From positions 1,736,001 to 1,800,000 of the forward strand of contig NZ_CP072611.1 of the NCBI RefSeq assembly GCF_017815515.1: 64,000 nucleotides of DNA. Direction: 5' to 3'. This document shows, one piece after another, positions 42,795 through 50,565 of this stretch. Position 1 is the first letter of the stretch. Each line of letters opens with the position of its first letter. The notes below the pieces were generated by a model. That model had not been told where the DNA came from and did no database searches. It saw only the letters and a program-made list of their open reading frames with translations. Position numbers and translations under genes: made by a program. Source of the DNA: Aureimonas populi (GTDB taxonomy: Bacteria > Pseudomonadota > Alphaproteobacteria > Rhizobiales > Rhizobiaceae).

Positions 42795-43280
42795 ATGACA
42801 TTCGAATGGCGCGCCATGCGCGAGGCGGACCTGCCGGCGGTTCTCGCGCTTTCCGTGCGGGTCCATCCCGGCTTCCCGGAAGGGGAGGCGATGTTCCGCA
42901 ACCGCCTGTCGCTGTTTCCCGCCGGCTGCCTCGTCCTGTGCGGGGGCGGCGAGATCGGCGGCTACGCCGTCTCCCATCCGATCCGCCGCTACGCCCCGCC
43001 GCCGCTCGACGCGATCCTGCCCGGCCTGCCGGAGGCGGCGGACGACTACTACCTGCACGATGTGGCGCTGGCGCCCGAACGGCGCGGTCGCGGCCATGCG
43101 GCGAGCGGCATCGGCCGACTTCTCGACCTCGCGGCGCGGTTCGAGACGGCCTCGCTCGTCTCGGTCTACGGCACGGGCCCGTTCTGGGCCCGCTTCGGCT
43201 TTCGGCCGGCCGAAAAAGACATGCGCGCCAAGCTGGCCCCCTATGGCGAGGGCGCCATCTATATGCTGCGCCGCAATTGA
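42795..43280 (+). CDS. GNAT-family N-acetyltransferase
   Basis: A 161-residue acetyltransferase. The fold is shown by MREADLPAVLALSVRVHPGF, the strand YYLHDVALAP and the acetyl-CoA loop ERRGRGHAASGIGRLL (R/Q-x-x-G-x-G/A type), then FWARFGFRPAEKD. Substrate unknown. The ATG is 8 bases after the regulator's stop, so it is co-transcribed with it; this makes metabolite or polyamine acetylation a reasonable but untested idea. Confidence 0.85.
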   Translation: MTFEWRAMREADLPAVLALSVRVHPGFPEGEAMFRNRLSLFPAGCLVLCGGGEIGGYAVSHPIRRYAPPPLDAILPGLPEAADDYYLHDVALAPERRGRGHAASGIGRLLDLAARFETASLVSVYGTGPFWARFGFRPAEKDMRAKLAPYGEGAIYMLRRN

Positions 43281-43386
43281 AAGCGCGGCGACGGGCTTTT
43301 CATTCCCCTGCCGCTCGGAAATAGTAGGCCGCCATCCGGGGACGATCCCGATTCCCGCCTGCCTCGAACGCTCAAGGGTTGCCGCC

Positions 43387-44472
43387 ATGACAGCCAGGTT
43401 CGCCGCGCTCGCCGCGCTTCTCGCCACCGCAACGCCCGCGCTCGCGCAGGACAATGTCGTCAACGTCTTCAACTGGTCGGACTATATCGACGAGAGCGTC
43501 CTTCAGGAGTTCACGGCCGAGACCGGCATCCGCGTGGTCTACGACGTGTACGATTCCAACGAGATCCTGGAGACGCGGCTACTGGCCGGCTCCTCGGGCT
43601 ACGATGTGGTGGTGCCCTCGGCCGAATATATGGGCCGGCAGATCGAGGCCGGCATCTTCCAGCCGCTCGACCGCTCCAAGCTGACGAACCTGGGGAACAT
43701 GTGGCCATTGATCGAGGAGCGCACGGCGCTCTACGACCCGGACAACGCCCATTCTGTCAACTACATGTGGGGCACCACCGGCATCGGCTACAACACGCGG
43801 CGCGTCGCCGAGCTGCTGCCCGACGCGCCGCTCGATTCCTGGGCGCTGGTCTTCGACCCGGCCAATGCCGAGGTGCTCAGCCAGTGCGGCATCGACCTCC
43901 TGGATTCGCCGGGCGAGATCTATCCGCCCGCGCTCGCCTATCTCGGCCTCGATCCCGATTCCCGCGATCCCGAGGATCTGGAGCGGGCGCAGGAGCTGCT
44001 GGCCTCGATCCGCCCCTTCATCCGCCGCTTCCACTCCTCCGAATACATCAACGCGCTGGCCAATGGCGACATCTGCGTGGCCGTGGGCTTCTCCGGCGAT
44101 GTCTTCCAGGCGCGCGACCGCGCCGAGGAGGCCGGCAACGGCGTCGAGATCGGCTATTCGATCCCCAAGGAGGGCGCCCTGATGTGGTTCGACCAGATGG
44201 CGATCCCGGCCGACGCGCCGCATGTGGACGCCGCCCACCAGTTCATCGACTTCATGATGCGGCCCGACATCATCGCCCGCTCCACGGACTATGTGGTCTA
44301 TGCCAACGGCAACCTCGCCTCGCAGGAGCTGATCGACCCCGAGATCCTGAGCGACCCGGCCGTCTACCCGGACGAGGCGACGCTGGAGACCCTGTTCATC
44401 AAGCTGCCCTACGACGCGCGCACCCAGCGCCTCGTGACGCGGAACTTCCAGAGCCTGAAGACCGGCCGCTGA
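43387..44472 (+). CDS. potF: Polyamine ABC transporter substrate-binding protein
   Basis: A 361-residue periplasmic protein with a Sec signal (FAALAALLATATPALAQ) and cleavage before DNVVNVFNWSDYIDESVL, the classic PotD/PotF N-terminus. Polyamine-site aromatic/acidic residues appear in NWSDYID and in YMWGTTGIGYNTRR. The C-terminus LPYDARTQRLVTRNFQSLKT fits PotF-type binders. Should deliver putrescine or spermidine to the adjacent permease. First of four adjacent genes; promoter expected in the 106-bp gap before it. Confidence 0.92.
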   Translation: MTARFAALAALLATATPALAQDNVVNVFNWSDYIDESVLQEFTAETGIRVVYDVYDSNEILETRLLAGSSGYDVVVPSAEYMGRQIEAGIFQPLDRSKLTNLGNMWPLIEERTALYDPDNAHSVNYMWGTTGIGYNTRRVAELLPDAPLDSWALVFDPANAEVLSQCGIDLLDSPGEIYPPALAYLGLDPDSRDPEDLERAQELLASIRPFIRRFHSSEYINALANGDICVAVGFSGDVFQARDRAEEAGNGVEIGYSIPKEGALMWFDQMAIPADAPHVDAAHQFIDFMMRPDIIARSTDYVVYANGNLASQELIDPEILSDPAVYPDEATLETLFIKLPYDARTQRLVTRNFQSLKTGR

Positions 44473-44485
44473 GCGGGGCGCCGGC

Positions 44486-45637
44486 ATGACCGCCCCGCAG
44501 AAGTCGCTCGGCAATATCCGGCGCAATTTCGAGCCCTGGAACGATCCGGCGCAAGCCCCGCTGATCGAGTTCGACCGCGTGACCAAGCGCTTCGGCGAGG
44601 CGGTGGCGGTGGACGACCTGTCGCTGCGCGTCTTCACGCGCGAGTTCTTCGCGCTGCTCGGGCCTTCCGGCTGCGGCAAGTCCACGCTCCTGCGCATGCT
44701 GGCGGGCTTCGAGGAGCCGACGAGCGGCGATATCCGCCTGTCCGGCCAGAGCTTGAAAGGCGTGCCGCCGCACCGGCGCCCGCTCAACATGATGTTCCAG
44801 TCCTACGCGCTGTTCCCGCATATGAGCGTGGAGAAGAACGTCGCCTTCGGGCTGCGGCAGGACGGCATGGGGCGGGCCGAGATCGAGGCGCGGGTGGCCG
44901 AGATGCTCAAGCTGGTGAAGCTGGAGCGCTACGCCAGGCGCAAGCCCCAGCAGCTCTCCGGTGGCCAGCAGCAGCGCGTGGCGCTGGCGCGCTCGCTCGC
45001 CAAGAGGCCCAAGGTGCTGCTTCTGGACGAGCCGCTGGGTGCGCTCGACAAGAAGCTGCGCGAGGAGACGCAGTTCGAGCTGATGGACCTCCAGCAGGAG
45101 CTGGGCCTCACCTTCGTGGTCGTCACGCACGACCAGGAGGAGGCGATGACCATGTCCGACCGCATCGCGGTGATGCGCGAGGGACGCGTGGCGCAGGTCG
45201 CCACGCCCGCCGTGCTCTACGAGGCGCCCGGCAGCCGCTACGTGGCCGATTTCGTCGGCACGGTCTCGATCCTCGAAGGCACCGTTACCGCCGCGGGGGA
45301 GGGGCGCGTACGGCTGGAGGCGGACGGTGCGGTGCTGGAGACGCTGAGCGAACATGCCCTGGCGCCCGGCGACAAGGCCGCCTTCGCCATCCGGCCGGAA
45401 AAGGTTCGCCTCTCCAAGCAGGCCCCGGCGAACACGGCCGTCAACGCGCTTCGCGGGCAGGTCTGGGACATCGCCTATCTCGGCGACGTGACCCTTTTCA
45501 ACGTCCGGCTCGCCAGCGGCGCCATCCTGCGCGCCACGGTCATCAACGCCGCGCGCGTGGCGCAGGAGCAGATCGCCTGGGAGGACGAGGTCTGGCTCAC
45601 CTTCTCGCCCGACGCGGGCGTCATCCTGAAGGACTGA
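44486..45637 (+). CDS. potG: Polyamine ABC transporter ATP-binding protein
   Basis: A 383-residue ATPase. Walker A GPSGCGKSTLLRMLAG, Q-loop QSYALFPHMSVEKNVAFG, signature LSGGQQQRVALARSLAKRPK, Walker B VLLLDEPLGALDKKLR and H-loop VVTHDQEEAMTMSDRIAVMR are all intact. A TOBE domain follows (GDKAAFAIRPEKVRLSK). The N-terminal NIRRNFEPWNDPAQAPLIEF is typical of PotG. It powers uptake through the two permeases encoded downstream; 13 bp after the binding-protein gene. Confidence 0.95.
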   Translation: MTAPQKSLGNIRRNFEPWNDPAQAPLIEFDRVTKRFGEAVAVDDLSLRVFTREFFALLGPSGCGKSTLLRMLAGFEEPTSGDIRLSGQSLKGVPPHRRPLNMMFQSYALFPHMSVEKNVAFGLRQDGMGRAEIEARVAEMLKLVKLERYARRKPQQLSGGQQQRVALARSLAKRPKVLLLDEPLGALDKKLREETQFELMDLQQELGLTFVVVTHDQEEAMTMSDRIAVMREGRVAQVATPAVLYEAPGSRYVADFVGTVSILEGTVTAAGEGRVRLEADGAVLETLSEHALAPGDKAAFAIRPEKVRLSKQAPANTAVNALRGQVWDIAYLGDVTLFNVRLASGAILRATVINAARVAQEQIAWEDEVWLTFSPDAGVILKD

Positions 45638-45642
45638 CGAAA

Positions 45643-46560
45643 ATGGCGGAAGACGGCGGGGCGGGCGGCAGGATCGGGCGGGCGGTGTCGCGCCGGCTGG
45701 CGATCGCGATCCCCTATCTCTGGCTTCTCGGCCTCTTCCTCGTGCCGTTCCTGTTCGTCTTCAAGATATCGCTGTCGGAGACGAGCTACGGCCAGCCCCC
45801 CTACGCGCCGGTCTTCGCTCTCGACAGCCTGGCGGGCCTGTGGGCCGATATCCGCCAGCTCTCCTTCGACAATTACGCCTGGCTGTTCTCGGACCGGCTC
45901 TATCTCGACGCCTATCTGTCGAGCCTTCGCATCGCGGCCATCTCGACCGTTCTGGCGCTGATGATCGGCTATCCGCTGGCCTATGCCATGGCCCGGTCAC
46001 CCGCCGGCTGGCGGCCCATCCTCGTCATGCTGGTGATCCTGCCCTTCTGGACGAGCTTCCTCATCCGCGTCTATGCCTGGATCGGCATCCTGCGCCCGGA
46101 GGGCTACCTCAACCAGTTCCTTCTCTGGACGGGCCTCATCTCCTCGCCGCTGTCGATCCTCAATACGGAGACGGCGGTCTATATCGGCATCGTCTACTCC
46201 TACCTGCCCTTCATGGTGCTGCCGATCTATGCCAGCCTGGAGCGGATGGACGGGCGGCTGATCGAGGCGGCGGGCGATCTGGGATGCCCGCCCTGGCGCG
46301 CCTTCTGGGCCATCACCCTGCCCCTGTCGGTGCCCGGCATCATCGCGGGCGCCTTCCTCGTCTTCATCCCGGCCGTGGGGGAGTTCGTCATTCCCGACCT
46401 GCTCGGCGGTTCGCAGACCCTCATGGTCGGCAAGGTGCTGTGGGACGAGTTCTTCGCCAATCGCGACTGGCCGGTCGCCTCGGCGGTGGCGATCCTGCTT
46501 CTGATCCTCCTGGTCGCGCCCATGGTGGCGCTCCAGCGCTACAGGGACCGGGCGGTATGA
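45643..46560 (+). CDS. potH: Polyamine ABC transporter permease (PotH type)
   Basis: A 305-residue inner-membrane permease with six predicted helices beginning at YLWLLGLFLVPFLFVFKISL. The EAA loop that docks the ATPase reads LIEAAGDLGCPPWRAFWAIT, then LPLSVPGIIAGAFLVFIPAV. Forms the channel with PotI. Starts 5 bases after potG and overlaps potI by 4 bp. Confidence 0.94.
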   Translation: MAEDGGAGGRIGRAVSRRLAIAIPYLWLLGLFLVPFLFVFKISLSETSYGQPPYAPVFALDSLAGLWADIRQLSFDNYAWLFSDRLYLDAYLSSLRIAAISTVLALMIGYPLAYAMARSPAGWRPILVMLVILPFWTSFLIRVYAWIGILRPEGYLNQFLLWTGLISSPLSILNTETAVYIGIVYSYLPFMVLPIYASLERMDGRLIEAAGDLGCPPWRAFWAITLPLSVPGIIAGAFLVFIPAVGEFVIPDLLGGSQTLMVGKVLWDEFFANRDWPVASAVAILLLILLVAPMVALQRYRDRAV

Positions 46561-47378
46561 ACAGGCTTTCGCCCTTCAATGTGGTCTCTCTGGTGGTGGG
46601 CTTCGCCTTCCTCTACGTGCCGATCCTGCTTCTGGTCGTCTATTCCTTCAACGCCTCGCGCCTCGTCACGGTCTGGGGCGGGTTCTCGACGCAATGGTAC
46701 TCGGCGCTCTGGCGCAACCAGCAGTTCCTGGACGCGGCCTTCGTGACGCTGCGCGTGGCGCTACTTTCGGCGAGCGTGGCCACGGTGCTGGGCACGCTGG
46801 CGGCGCTGGCGCTGGTGCGGCACGCCGATTTCAGGGGCAAGCTCCTGTTCTCGGGCATGATCTTCGCGCCGCTCGTCATGCCGGAGGTCATCACCGGCCT
46901 GTCGCTGCTCCTGCTCTTCGTCTCGATCGGTTTCGACCGGGGCTTCTGGACGGTGACGCTCGCCCACATCACCTTTTCCATGTGTTTCGTGGCCGTGGTC
47001 GTGCAGTCGCGTCTCATCTCCTTCGACCGCAGCCTGGAGGAGGCCGCGCAGGATCTCGGCTGCCCGCCGTGGAAGGCGTTCCTGGTCATCACCCTGCCGG
47101 TGATCTGGCCGGCGGTTGCGGCCGGCTGGATGCTGGCCTTCACCCTCTCGCTCGACGATCTGGTGATCGCCAGCTTCACCTCGGGGCCGGGCGCCACCAC
47201 GCTGCCCATGCGCATCTACAGCCAGGTGCGGCTCGGCGTGACGCCGGAGATCAACGCCATCTCCACCATCCTCATCGCCATCGTGGCAAGCGGGGTCATC
47301 GCCGCCACCATCGTCACCAAGCGCGCCGAAGTGCGCCGCCTGCGGGATGAAAGGCTGGCGGCGGCCGAGAATTCCTAG
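46557..47378 (+). CDS. potI: Polyamine ABC transporter permease (PotI type)
   Basis: A 273-residue permease. The N-terminal segment FNVVSLVVGFAFLYVPILLL is followed by YSFNASRLVTVWGGFSTQWY, typical of PotI/PotC. The EAA loop is SLEEAAQDLGCPPWKAFLVI, and the selectivity segment is FTLSLDDLVIASFTSGPGAT. The start overlaps the potH stop (ATGA). The end overlaps by 4 bp the stop of a convergent gene. Confidence 0.94.
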   Translation: MNRLSPFNVVSLVVGFAFLYVPILLLVVYSFNASRLVTVWGGFSTQWYSALWRNQQFLDAAFVTLRVALLSASVATVLGTLAALALVRHADFRGKLLFSGMIFAPLVMPEVITGLSLLLLFVSIGFDRGFWTVTLAHITFSMCFVAVVVQSRLISFDRSLEEAAQDLGCPPWKAFLVITLPVIWPAVAAGWMLAFTLSLDDLVIASFTSGPGATTLPMRIYSQVRLGVTPEINAISTILIAIVASGVIAATIVTKRAEVRRLRDERLAAAENS

Positions 47379-48469
47379 CCCGAACAGCCGCAGGCTTCGC
47401 CATGGGCCGCTTCGATGGCGTCTATGGTGCCGTGCAGCGCGGCGCTGAGAGGGTCGGCGGCGCCCTTCTCGGCAGCCATGAGGTAGTCCAGCGCCTCGAG
47501 GTCCGACAAGGCCTGCATCGTGGCCGGACCCACCCGCGCATCCTGAATGCCGCTCTGGTCGAAACGCGCCTTCAGATGGGACAGGCGGGTCAGCACGGGC
47601 CGTGAATGAAGCGACGGGTTCCCCAGCACACCGCGCCGGGCCGGTGCGAGGAAGCCGGCGCGCTCGGCGCTGGCCACCAAAACGTTGATCGCCCCGAGGG
47701 TCTCGCGCTCGTCGGCCAGCCGGAAGGGCGGCGTCTCGGCCAGGGCCGGCAGGTCGGGATCGCCCTGGCCCTCGGAGACCTGCGTGTTGCCGGCATCGCG
47801 CGCGGCAAGCCGCACCGGCTCCTCGGCCTTCGGCGGCTCGCGCAGGCCGGTATCCAGCGCCAGGCGCAAGCCCGCGATGGCCGGCTCGCCGGGCCGGTCC
47901 GCCGGCGCGAAGCGCGGCAGGGGCGCGGGCGCCATGGCGCCAAGGGCGGCCGCAAGGCTCCGCGCGGCCACGAGCCTCTGGTCCCGGACGTCCTCGGCCA
48001 GCCGGACGGGCGAGGGCGCGCCGCGCGCCGCATATTCGCGCAACGTGCCAAGATAGTTCGCCACGCCCGCGCAAAGGAACGGGGTTTCCCCTTGGCCCAG
48101 ATAGTCGCCCAGATCCTCGCGGATGCGCCCGGCGATCCAGCGCGTGTCGGCGTTGGTGGCAAAGCTCGTGCGGCCCTGCCGCCGGGCGAGGGCCTCGGCG
48201 GCGCGGCGCGTGCGCTGCGCGCCGGGCTCCGCGCCCTGCCGGGGGGCGGTGAAGATCATCCGGCCGGGCAGGCCGGGGTCGGTTTCGCCGATGGCGTTGC
48301 CCGCCGCCTTCAGGGCCGCGAACTCGCCCGTCTCGATGGCGCGCAGCCTGGAATGGTAGTCTTTCGTGCAGCTCGCCTCCTGCGCGAGGGCCGGCGAGGC
48401 GCCCGCCGTCAGGAGGAGCGCCAGAAGAAGCGGGCGAAGCGCGCGGGACCGCAGGGGCGAGGACATCAT
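47375..48469 (-). CDS. Secreted hypothetical protein
   Basis: A 364-residue protein with a clear Sec signal (RPLLLALLLTAGASPALAQE). The mature part starts at ASCTKDYHSRLRAIETGEFA. It is Ala/Arg-rich with no family I recognise. Cys occurs near the mature N-terminus, in FLCAGVANYL, and as a C-terminal pair (GEACGCSG), so disulphides are possible. It sits downstream of the AsmA-family gene on the same strand (37 bp gap), which suggests co-transcription and an envelope role. Confidence 0.65.
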   Translation of the reverse strand: MMSSPLRSRALRPLLLALLLTAGASPALAQEASCTKDYHSRLRAIETGEFAALKAAGNAIGETDPGLPGRMIFTAPRQGAEPGAQRTRRAAEALARRQGRTSFATNADTRWIAGRIREDLGDYLGQGETPFLCAGVANYLGTLREYAARGAPSPVRLAEDVRDQRLVAARSLAAALGAMAPAPLPRFAPADRPGEPAIAGLRLALDTGLREPPKAEEPVRLAARDAGNTQVSEGQGDPDLPALAETPPFRLADERETLGAINVLVASAERAGFLAPARRGVLGNPSLHSRPVLTRLSHLKARFDQSGIQDARVGPATMQALSDLEALDYLMAAEKGAADPLSAALHGTIDAIEAAHGEACGCSG

Positions 48470-48506
48470 GGTCGGGCTGCCTTGGCATGGCGGCCGGGGC
48501 CGCCGC

Positions 48507-50387
48507 TCAGATCGGCCGTTCGCCGTCCGCGACGATAACGGTGGGGTTCGGCCATTCCCCCTGCATCCTGAACCCGATCTCTTGCGATGGGGTGAATCCC
48601 GCCTCGCTCTCTCCCTCCTCCTGCGGCCGGAACGTGCCGGTCACGAAAAGCTGATCGTCGAGAACGGAGAAGAAGCCGGTGGCCTCGATGCGGCCGGCGG
48701 CGTTCTCGACCGAAAGGCCCTCGAGGTTGACGTAAGGCCCGCGAGAGCGCAGGCGCGCCTCGATGGAGGAGAAGGGCACGGGGGCGGCGTCCGTCTCGAG
48801 GCGCAGCGTGCTCTGCCCGGCTTCCGCGAGGCGAGGGGAGAACCCGGCGATCTGCCCCTGGGAGACCGAAAGGCGCGAGGCCACCTCGCCCTCCCGCAGG
48901 ATGTTCGTCCAGTTGGTGATCGGGGCCGCCACGTCGGCCGTCAGGCTGGCGCGGCCGGAAAGGCCGAGCGTGCCCAGATCGAGCAGCCCCGCGAGCCCCG
49001 CCGCATCGACCCCGGCCAGCTCGATGCGCCCGCGCCCGAACGGCCGCGCGCCCGTCAGGTCGAGGGAGAGGCGCGCCTGGGCCCGCCCGCCCAGAAGCTC
49101 GGCATCGCCGATGTCGAGAAGCCCCTGGCCGCGCGCGAATTTCAGCGTGGCCGCAAACTGCTGCAACGGCAGGCCGCTGAAGCCGCCCTCCGTCGCCGAC
49201 AGGCGCAGGTCGAGATCGAAATCGCCGATGAAGGCGACGGGTATGGGGCGCTGGTAATCGAGCGCGTGGCGTGGATAGGGCGCCACCGCCTGCGCGAAAC
49301 GGTCGAAGTCGAGGCGCGGGAAGGCGAGCGTGCCAGAGAGCGTGGGCCGCCCCTCCTTGTCGAAGGACATCTCCAGCGCGCCCTGTCCCCGTTGCTCGCC
49401 GAGGCCCACCTGCGCCGATGGCAGCGTCATTTCCGACCCCTCCAGCCGGATGCGCGTGTCGAGCGACATCGGGCCGATATCGGGCAGGCGCGAGGTCTCC
49501 CGGCCGAGCCAGGTGGCCGCGCGGGTGGGAGAGGGCACGGACAGCGACAACTGGCCGTCGAGGCCGAGGCGTTCGCCCCCGGTGCCGGTGCCCGCGAAGC
49601 TTGCCCGCAGGGGCGGGGCGGAGAGGCTGAGCGACAGCTCGCTCGCGCCGCCCTCCAGGAAAGCGGCGGGCGTCCTGGCGCGGAACGCTATTTCGGTCGG
49701 CTCGCCTCGCCACACGAAGCTGCCCGCCAGCTCCGCCGGCGCGTCGCGGGCCGGCCAGTCGAGGCGCAGCGCCACATTGGTGATGCCCAGCGAGCCGTCC
49801 TTCGGCCGGAAAGTGCCCTCGCGCAGCTCGACGGAGCGGATGCCCTCGAAACGGCCGAGGAGGTCTCGCGCGAAGTCGAGCGCCGGATTGCCGGGCCCCG
49901 CCTCGCCCGCGCCATCGGCCTCGGCGCTGGCGGGGGGGCTCGCCGCCGTGGCCGCGCCCGGGCTCGTGCCGGCCTGTTCCGGCGCAGCCTCGGGATAGGC
50001 CAGCGAGGGACGCAAGAGGATCAGCCGCCCGATATCGGTTCGCCCCAGCAGTGCGTCCAGAAGGTCGAATTCGGCCTGCACTCCCTCGATGCGCAGGATC
50101 GGCCCGCCATCGTCGGCCCCGATGCGCACGCTGGAAAGGGTCAGCAGCGGGGAGGGAAGCAGGCTGAACTGGGCGGTGCCGTCCACGATCACCGGCTCGC
50201 CCGTCAGCTCCGAAAGGCGGGCCTCGAGATCGGCCTGCGCGCCCGCCGCGTTCAGCGAGAAGGACGATGCGCCCGCAATCCACGCGGCGGCGATGACGGC
50301 CAGGACGAGCGCCGGGATGAGGGCCAGGAGCGCGATGCGCCCGCGCCTCGTCGCGTGTCGTTCACCGGTCGGCATGTCTTCGGCCAT
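48507..50387 (-). CDS. AsmA family protein
   Basis: A 626-residue envelope protein anchored by one N-terminal helix (IALLALIPALVLAVIAAAWI). The following AsmA domain begins ADLEARLSELTGEPVIVDGT, then FSLLPSPLLTLSSVRIGADD and FDLLDALLGRTDIGRLILLR. The long beta-rich periplasmic region fits the bridge-like lipid-transfer architecture proposed for AsmA-like proteins. The C-terminal AsmA_2-like part includes ELAGVDAAGLAGLLDLGTLG. ATG 50387 or the Met four codons later may be the start. Role: outer-membrane biogenesis or lipid homeostasis (by family). Confidence 0.82.
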   Translation of the reverse strand: MAEDMPTGERHATRRGRIALLALIPALVLAVIAAAWIAGASSFSLNAAGAQADLEARLSELTGEPVIVDGTAQFSLLPSPLLTLSSVRIGADDGGPILRIEGVQAEFDLLDALLGRTDIGRLILLRPSLAYPEAAPEQAGTSPGAATAASPPASAEADGAGEAGPGNPALDFARDLLGRFEGIRSVELREGTFRPKDGSLGITNVALRLDWPARDAPAELAGSFVWRGEPTEIAFRARTPAAFLEGGASELSLSLSAPPLRASFAGTGTGGERLGLDGQLSLSVPSPTRAATWLGRETSRLPDIGPMSLDTRIRLEGSEMTLPSAQVGLGEQRGQGALEMSFDKEGRPTLSGTLAFPRLDFDRFAQAVAPYPRHALDYQRPIPVAFIGDFDLDLRLSATEGGFSGLPLQQFAATLKFARGQGLLDIGDAELLGGRAQARLSLDLTGARPFGRGRIELAGVDAAGLAGLLDLGTLGLSGRASLTADVAAPITNWTNILREGEVASRLSVSQGQIAGFSPRLAEAGQSTLRLETDAAPVPFSSIEARLRSRGPYVNLEGLSVENAAGRIEATGFFSVLDDQLFVTGTFRPQEEGESEAGFTPSQEIGFRMQGEWPNPTVIVADGERPI

Positions 50388-50565
50388 CGGGGGATGCGGG
50401 CTCCTGGCTTGGGAGTTGGCGGCCGGACACGCGAAGCGCGGGCGGCGGGAGCGCCAAGGTAACGGGAGAGGGCGGCGCTGGAAAGCGAGCCCAGGCCTTG
50501 GAGGGGAAGCGCGATGATGAACACGCCCGATGGCGCCATCAAGGCGAGGCGCGCCGGCCGATGGC

